From positions 2,385,001 through 2,449,000 of the forward strand of contig NZ_CP068230.1 in the NCBI RefSeq assembly GCF_009183365.2: 64,000 nt of DNA. The letters run 5' to 3'. The translations under genes were made by a program, and so were the position numbers. The notes under the pieces are model-generated. The model was not told the DNA's origin. It was given only the letters and a program-made list of their open reading frames with translations, and did not search any database. The DNA is from Shewanella algae. Its GTDB lineage: Bacteria > Pseudomonadota > Gammaproteobacteria > Enterobacterales > Shewanellaceae. Positions 61,131-64,000 of the stretch are shown piece by piece; the first letter of the stretch is position 1; each line of letters starts with the position of its first letter.

Positions 61131-61790
61131 TCAGTCATCGCCACCGGCACCCATCAGGTGCAGCAGGCTGATAAACAGGTTGAGAAAATCCAGGTACAAG
61201 GCAATGGTAGCGCGAATATAGTTGGTCTCACCACCATTGACGATACGGCTGGTATCAAACAGGATAAAACCTGTCATCAGCAGGGCGATACCCGCATTGA
61301 CTGCCATAAATACCGCGCCGTTACCGACAAAGATATTGATCACCGCAGCGGCTATGACGACCACCAGACCGGCAATCAAGAAGCCGCGCATAAAGGAAAA
61401 ATCTTTCTTGGTGGTCACGGCATAGGCCGACAGGGCGACGAAGATGGCTGATGTCAGACCAAAGGCCTGAATAATCAGCTCAGGGCCGTTACTCATACCG
61501 GCGTAATGATTGAGGATATAACCCAGAGACGCGCCTTCCATACCGGTAAAGGCGAACACCCAAAAGATCCCGGCGGCGGATTCCGCTTTTCTCAGGGTGA
61601 CGAACAGCAGCACCAAGCCACCGATGGAAAGTCCCAGTGACATCATGGGGCCGATACCCATCGCCATGGCGATGGCGGCACATACGGCTGAAAAACCTAT
61701 GGTCATTGCCAGCAGCATGTAGGTGTTTCTGAGCATTTTATTCACTTCCATAGTGGAAGTTTGGCTCGAATAAAGGGTTTGCTGAGTCAT
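61131..61790 (-). CDS. yccA: YccA, Bax inhibitor-1 family membrane protein
   Basis: A 219-residue protein with seven membrane segments, BI-1/LFG family. In E. coli YccA is a substrate and modulator of the FtsH protease. Family patterns: FAFTGMEGASLGYIL and LFDTSRIVNGGETNYIRATIALYLDFLNLFISLL, ending in a short acidic tail. It lies upstream of tusDCBE on the same strand, separated by a terminator; yccA-tusE proximity also occurs in E. coli. A good AAGCAAATG start at 61790. Confidence 0.92.
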   Translation of the reverse strand: MTQQTLYSSQTSTMEVNKMLRNTYMLLAMTIGFSAVCAAIAMAMGIGPMMSLGLSIGGLVLLFVTLRKAESAAGIFWVFAFTGMEGASLGYILNHYAGMSNGPELIIQAFGLTSAIFVALSAYAVTTKKDFSFMRGFLIAGLVVVIAAAVINIFVGNGAVFMAVNAGIALLMTGFILFDTSRIVNGGETNYIRATIALYLDFLNLFISLLHLMGAGGDD

Positions 61791-61937
61791 TTGCTTCTCC
61801 GAAGGTTGACTGACATAGCCCGGGTTTGGCGATCCGGCTAGTTTCCATGTTAGAGCAGTTTAAACCGTATATGGTTCCACTGCAGGTTTCCTGTTATAGA
61901 TTGTGCCATTAAACACTGAATCTTTTATGAATTAAAG

Positions 61938-62840
61938 TCAGGCGAGCCACTCTCTGTGCAGTTTTTCGGTATCGCCCAGATAATCCAGTACCCATTTGAG
62001 CGCCGGCGACATCTTGTTGGCATTCCACGCCAGGCAGCAGGAGCTTGCAGCCAGGGGAGTGGCCAGCTGTTTTTCCACCAGGGCACCGGCGCGAATAAAG
62101 GGGCTGGCCAGGTGTACCGGCATGTAACCTATCCCCAAGCCTTCACGGAAGCAGTTGATGGCGCGGATCCAATCCGGCACCACCAAGCGGCGCTGATTGT
62201 CCAGCAACCAGGTGTGGCGCTTGGGGATCTCTCTTGAAGTATCGTCCAGGCAAATAGAAGGGAAAGGCCGGAGCTCTTCATCTTCCAGAGGCCGGTCGAT
62301 AGCGGCCAAAGGGTGGGACTTGCTCACCAGAAATGCCCACTCGATATCGCCCATGTCTCTGTGATGGTAGGCGCCGCCGACCGGAATGGCAGTGGTAGCG
62401 CCTATGGCAACATCGCTGCGACCGGTAGACAAGGCTTCCCAGACGCCGTTGAATACCTCAATACGGATGATCAGCTCCACATCGGTGAAGTGGCGATAGA
62501 AGTCGGCAATCAGCACACTGATCCTGTCTGCCCTGACGATATTGTCCAAAGCGATGGACAGAGTCGGTTGCCAGCCATTGGCCACCCGCTGGGTTTCCCG
62601 TTTCAGGTCGTCCAGTTGCTTGAGCATAATCCTGGCTTCCTTGACAAAGTGAGCCCCGGCGGGCGTCAAACTGACGCTGCGGTGATGGCGCTCAAACAGC
62701 ACGACTCCCAGTTCTTCTTCAATCTGCTTAATGGCATAACTCACGGCGGATGGCACCTTGTGCAACTTGTTGGCTGCGGCGGTGAAACTGCCAAGGTGAG
62801 AAACAATATCGATAAGTTGCAACGATTGTTCAGAAAGCAT
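61938..62840 (-). CDS. punR: PunR (YdhB)-like LysR regulator
   Basis: A 300-residue LysR-type regulator: N-terminal helix-turn-helix SFTAAANKLHKVPSAVSYAIKQIEEELG, then the effector domain. The KVPSAVSY sequence and the divergent punC-like MFS gene match E. coli PunR (YdhB), an adenosine-responsive activator of punC. ATG 62840 has AAGGA six bases upstream; the ATG at 62930 adds thirty residues that do not fit LysR and lie in the promoter gap. The ligand is inferred from the neighbour. Confidence 0.9.
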   Translation of the reverse strand: MLSEQSLQLIDIVSHLGSFTAAANKLHKVPSAVSYAIKQIEEELGVVLFERHHRSVSLTPAGAHFVKEARIMLKQLDDLKRETQRVANGWQPTLSIALDNIVRADRISVLIADFYRHFTDVELIIRIEVFNGVWEALSTGRSDVAIGATTAIPVGGAYHHRDMGDIEWAFLVSKSHPLAAIDRPLEDEELRPFPSICLDDTSREIPKRHTWLLDNQRRLVVPDWIRAINCFREGLGIGYMPVHLASPFIRAGALVEKQLATPLAASSCCLAWNANKMSPALKWVLDYLGDTEKLHREWLA

Positions 62841-62968
62841 GGCGATTCCTTGCTGTGAGATTATTTGAAAGCATAGGTCAAAAATAAACGTTTCACCTCG
62901 ATTGAGCAAGGCTTTAGACTGCTCCGGCATTCATATTAATTTTGTCTTAAGTTGTAATCAGGTTGTAT
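62841..62968. promoter_or_regulatory. punR-punC divergent regulatory region
   Basis: A 128-bp gap that must contain both promoters and the LysR site. The AT-rich block at 62936-62965 is the probable site; I cannot assign boxes with confidence. Confidence 0.45.
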
Positions 62969-64000
62969 ATGACTCTTAAATATTTCATGTTTTTATGCTA
63001 TCTCGCGCTCCTGAGCATGTTGGCTTTCATCGCGACCGACATGTATCTCCCAGCATTCAAAGCAATTGAAGGCTCGCTTGGCGCCAGCTCATCTCAGGTG
63101 GCCATGTCCTTGACCTCTTTCCTGGCCGGATTGGCCTTGGGGCAACTGCTTTACGGCCCTCTGGTGCAGCGTTTCGGGAAACGCAATTCACTGCTAGGTG
63201 GCTTGGCGCTGTTTGCCCTGGCGACAGTCAGTATAGGTTTCAGTGACAATATCATCATGCTCAACTGTGCCCGTTTCTTCCAGGCGATTGGTGTCTGCAG
63301 TGCTGCCGTCATTTGGCAGGCTTTGGTGGTAGAACAGTATGATGCCAAAGATTCACAGCGCATCTTCTCCAACATCATGCCCTTGGTGGCCTTGTCACCG
63401 GCCTTGGCACCCATTCTCGGCGCCAAGGTGCTTGGGCATCTGGGCTGGGAAGCGATTTTTTTCATTTTGGCGGCGACGGCAACGGCATTGATGGCGCTGA
63501 CTATGGTGTTGGTGAAGCCGGCAAATGAAGGCACGGCCAAAGCTGAAGAAAAAGTGGCCTATAAGACCTTTTTCAACAACACAGGTTATTTGGGCAATGT
63601 GCTCATCTATGGTGCTTGCTCAGGGGCTTTCTTTGCCTATCTGACACTCTGGCCGATAGTGATGGAACAGCACGGTTATGAAGCAGACGCCATAGGTTTA
63701 AGCTTTATTCCGCAAACCATCATGTTTATTGTCGGTGGCTATGCCAGTAAGCTGCTTATCCGCAGGGTAGGCAGCGAGATGACGCTTAAACTGTTGCTGG
63801 CGCTGTTTGGTTTGTGTGTGTTGGCGATTGCTTTGGCGACTTTGGTATTCAAGGCGCAAACCATCTATCCATTGCTTATTGCATTTTCTGTGCTGGCCGC
63901 GGCCAATGGTGCCATTTATCCGATAGTGGTTAACAGTGCGCTGCAACATTTCAGTCAGTGCGCCTCCAAAGCGGCCGGGCTGCAAAACTTTTTACAGATC
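62969..64000 (+). CDS. punC: PunC (YdhC)-like MFS purine nucleoside transporter, cut by window end
   Basis: Incomplete gene: 344 codons run open to the window edge. Bcr/CflA-type MFS with a typical N terminus (MLAFIATDMYLPAFKAIEGSLG) and loop 2-3 motif YGPLVQRFGKRNSLLGG; about nine to ten membrane segments are seen. E. coli PunC imports purine nucleosides and depends on PunR. The ATG at 62969 follows AGG. Divergence from punR supports the name over a generic drug exporter. Confidence 0.88.
   Translation, partial: MTLKYFMFLCYLALLSMLAFIATDMYLPAFKAIEGSLGASSSQVAMSLTSFLAGLALGQLLYGPLVQRFGKRNSLLGGLALFALATVSIGFSDNIIMLNCARFFQAIGVCSAAVIWQALVVEQYDAKDSQRIFSNIMPLVALSPALAPILGAKVLGHLGWEAIFFILAATATALMALTMVLVKPANEGTAKAEEKVAYKTFFNNTGYLGNVLIYGACSGAFFAYLTLWPIVMEQHGYEADAIGLSFIPQTIMFIVGGYASKLLIRRVGSEMTLKLLLALFGLCVLAIALATLVFKAQTIYPLLIAFSVLAAANGAIYPIVVNSALQHFSQCASKAAGLQNFLQI

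Overview
The window looks like a chromosomal segment of a gammaproteobacterium, most probably Shewanella. The evidence is the combination of protein families and gene orders: uraA-hda-arsC-bepA-perM-bcp-gcvR-dapA-bamC, thrS-infC-rpmI-rplT, trxB/ald/lrp-ftsK-lolA-rarA-crcB-serS, and tusDCBE next to yccA. The species is not decided; an S. algae-like organism is a guess. I see no insertion sequence, phage gene, CRISPR array or integrase, so this is core chromosome with accessory transporter genes.

Layout. 1-5.2 kb: a two-gene signalling unit (REC-DUF3369-degenerate GGDEF-EAL protein plus membrane histidine kinase) and a GNAT acetyltransferase. 5.3-19.9 kb: a block in the same order as Escherichia coli (uraA, hda, arsC/yfgD, bepA, perM, bcp, gcvR, dapA, bamC), with DUF2066, a lipoprotein carrying HELAH, DUF2069, a TusA-like gene and argP/argO inserted. 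20.3-33.3 kb: efflux (MFP-RND pair, Bcr/CflA-type MFS, MFP-RND-OMF triple) around a TapT-like DTW gene. 33.3-41 kb: YjtD-like SPOUT methyltransferase, ecotin, phoX behind a Pho-box-like site, a DmeF-like CDF exporter with a MarR regulator, and an EptA-family phosphoethanolamine transferase. 41-46.6 kb: Pat lysine acetyltransferase, two tRNA-Val(GAC) genes, NorM, riboflavin synthase and a CPXCG zinc protein. 46.9-61.8 kb: housekeeping genes for translation (thrS, infC, rpmI, rplT, serS), redox (trxB), amino acid control (ald, lrp), cell division and envelope (ftsK, lolA, rarA, crcB), tRNA 2-thiolation (tusDCBE) and yccA. 61.9-64 kb: the divergent punR/punC pair, with punC cut by the window end.

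How they fit together. Several transporter genes sit beside their likely regulators (argP/argO, punR/punC, dmeF/marR). The translation operon shows two probable self-regulation devices: a tRNA-Thr anticodon-like hairpin before thrS and an ATA start codon for infC placed ideally behind a strong ribosome binding site. Other regulatory DNA visible by eye includes three 11-bp-phased Pho heptamers before phoX, phased TTAA repeats at the eptA promoter, overlapping inverted repeats at the dmeF promoter, and a 16-bp palindrome at the start of the MFS transcript. No wholly new system is evident. The least explained genes are the HELAH lipoprotein, the EAL/kinase pair, DUF2066 and a 40-residue membrane protein after serS.
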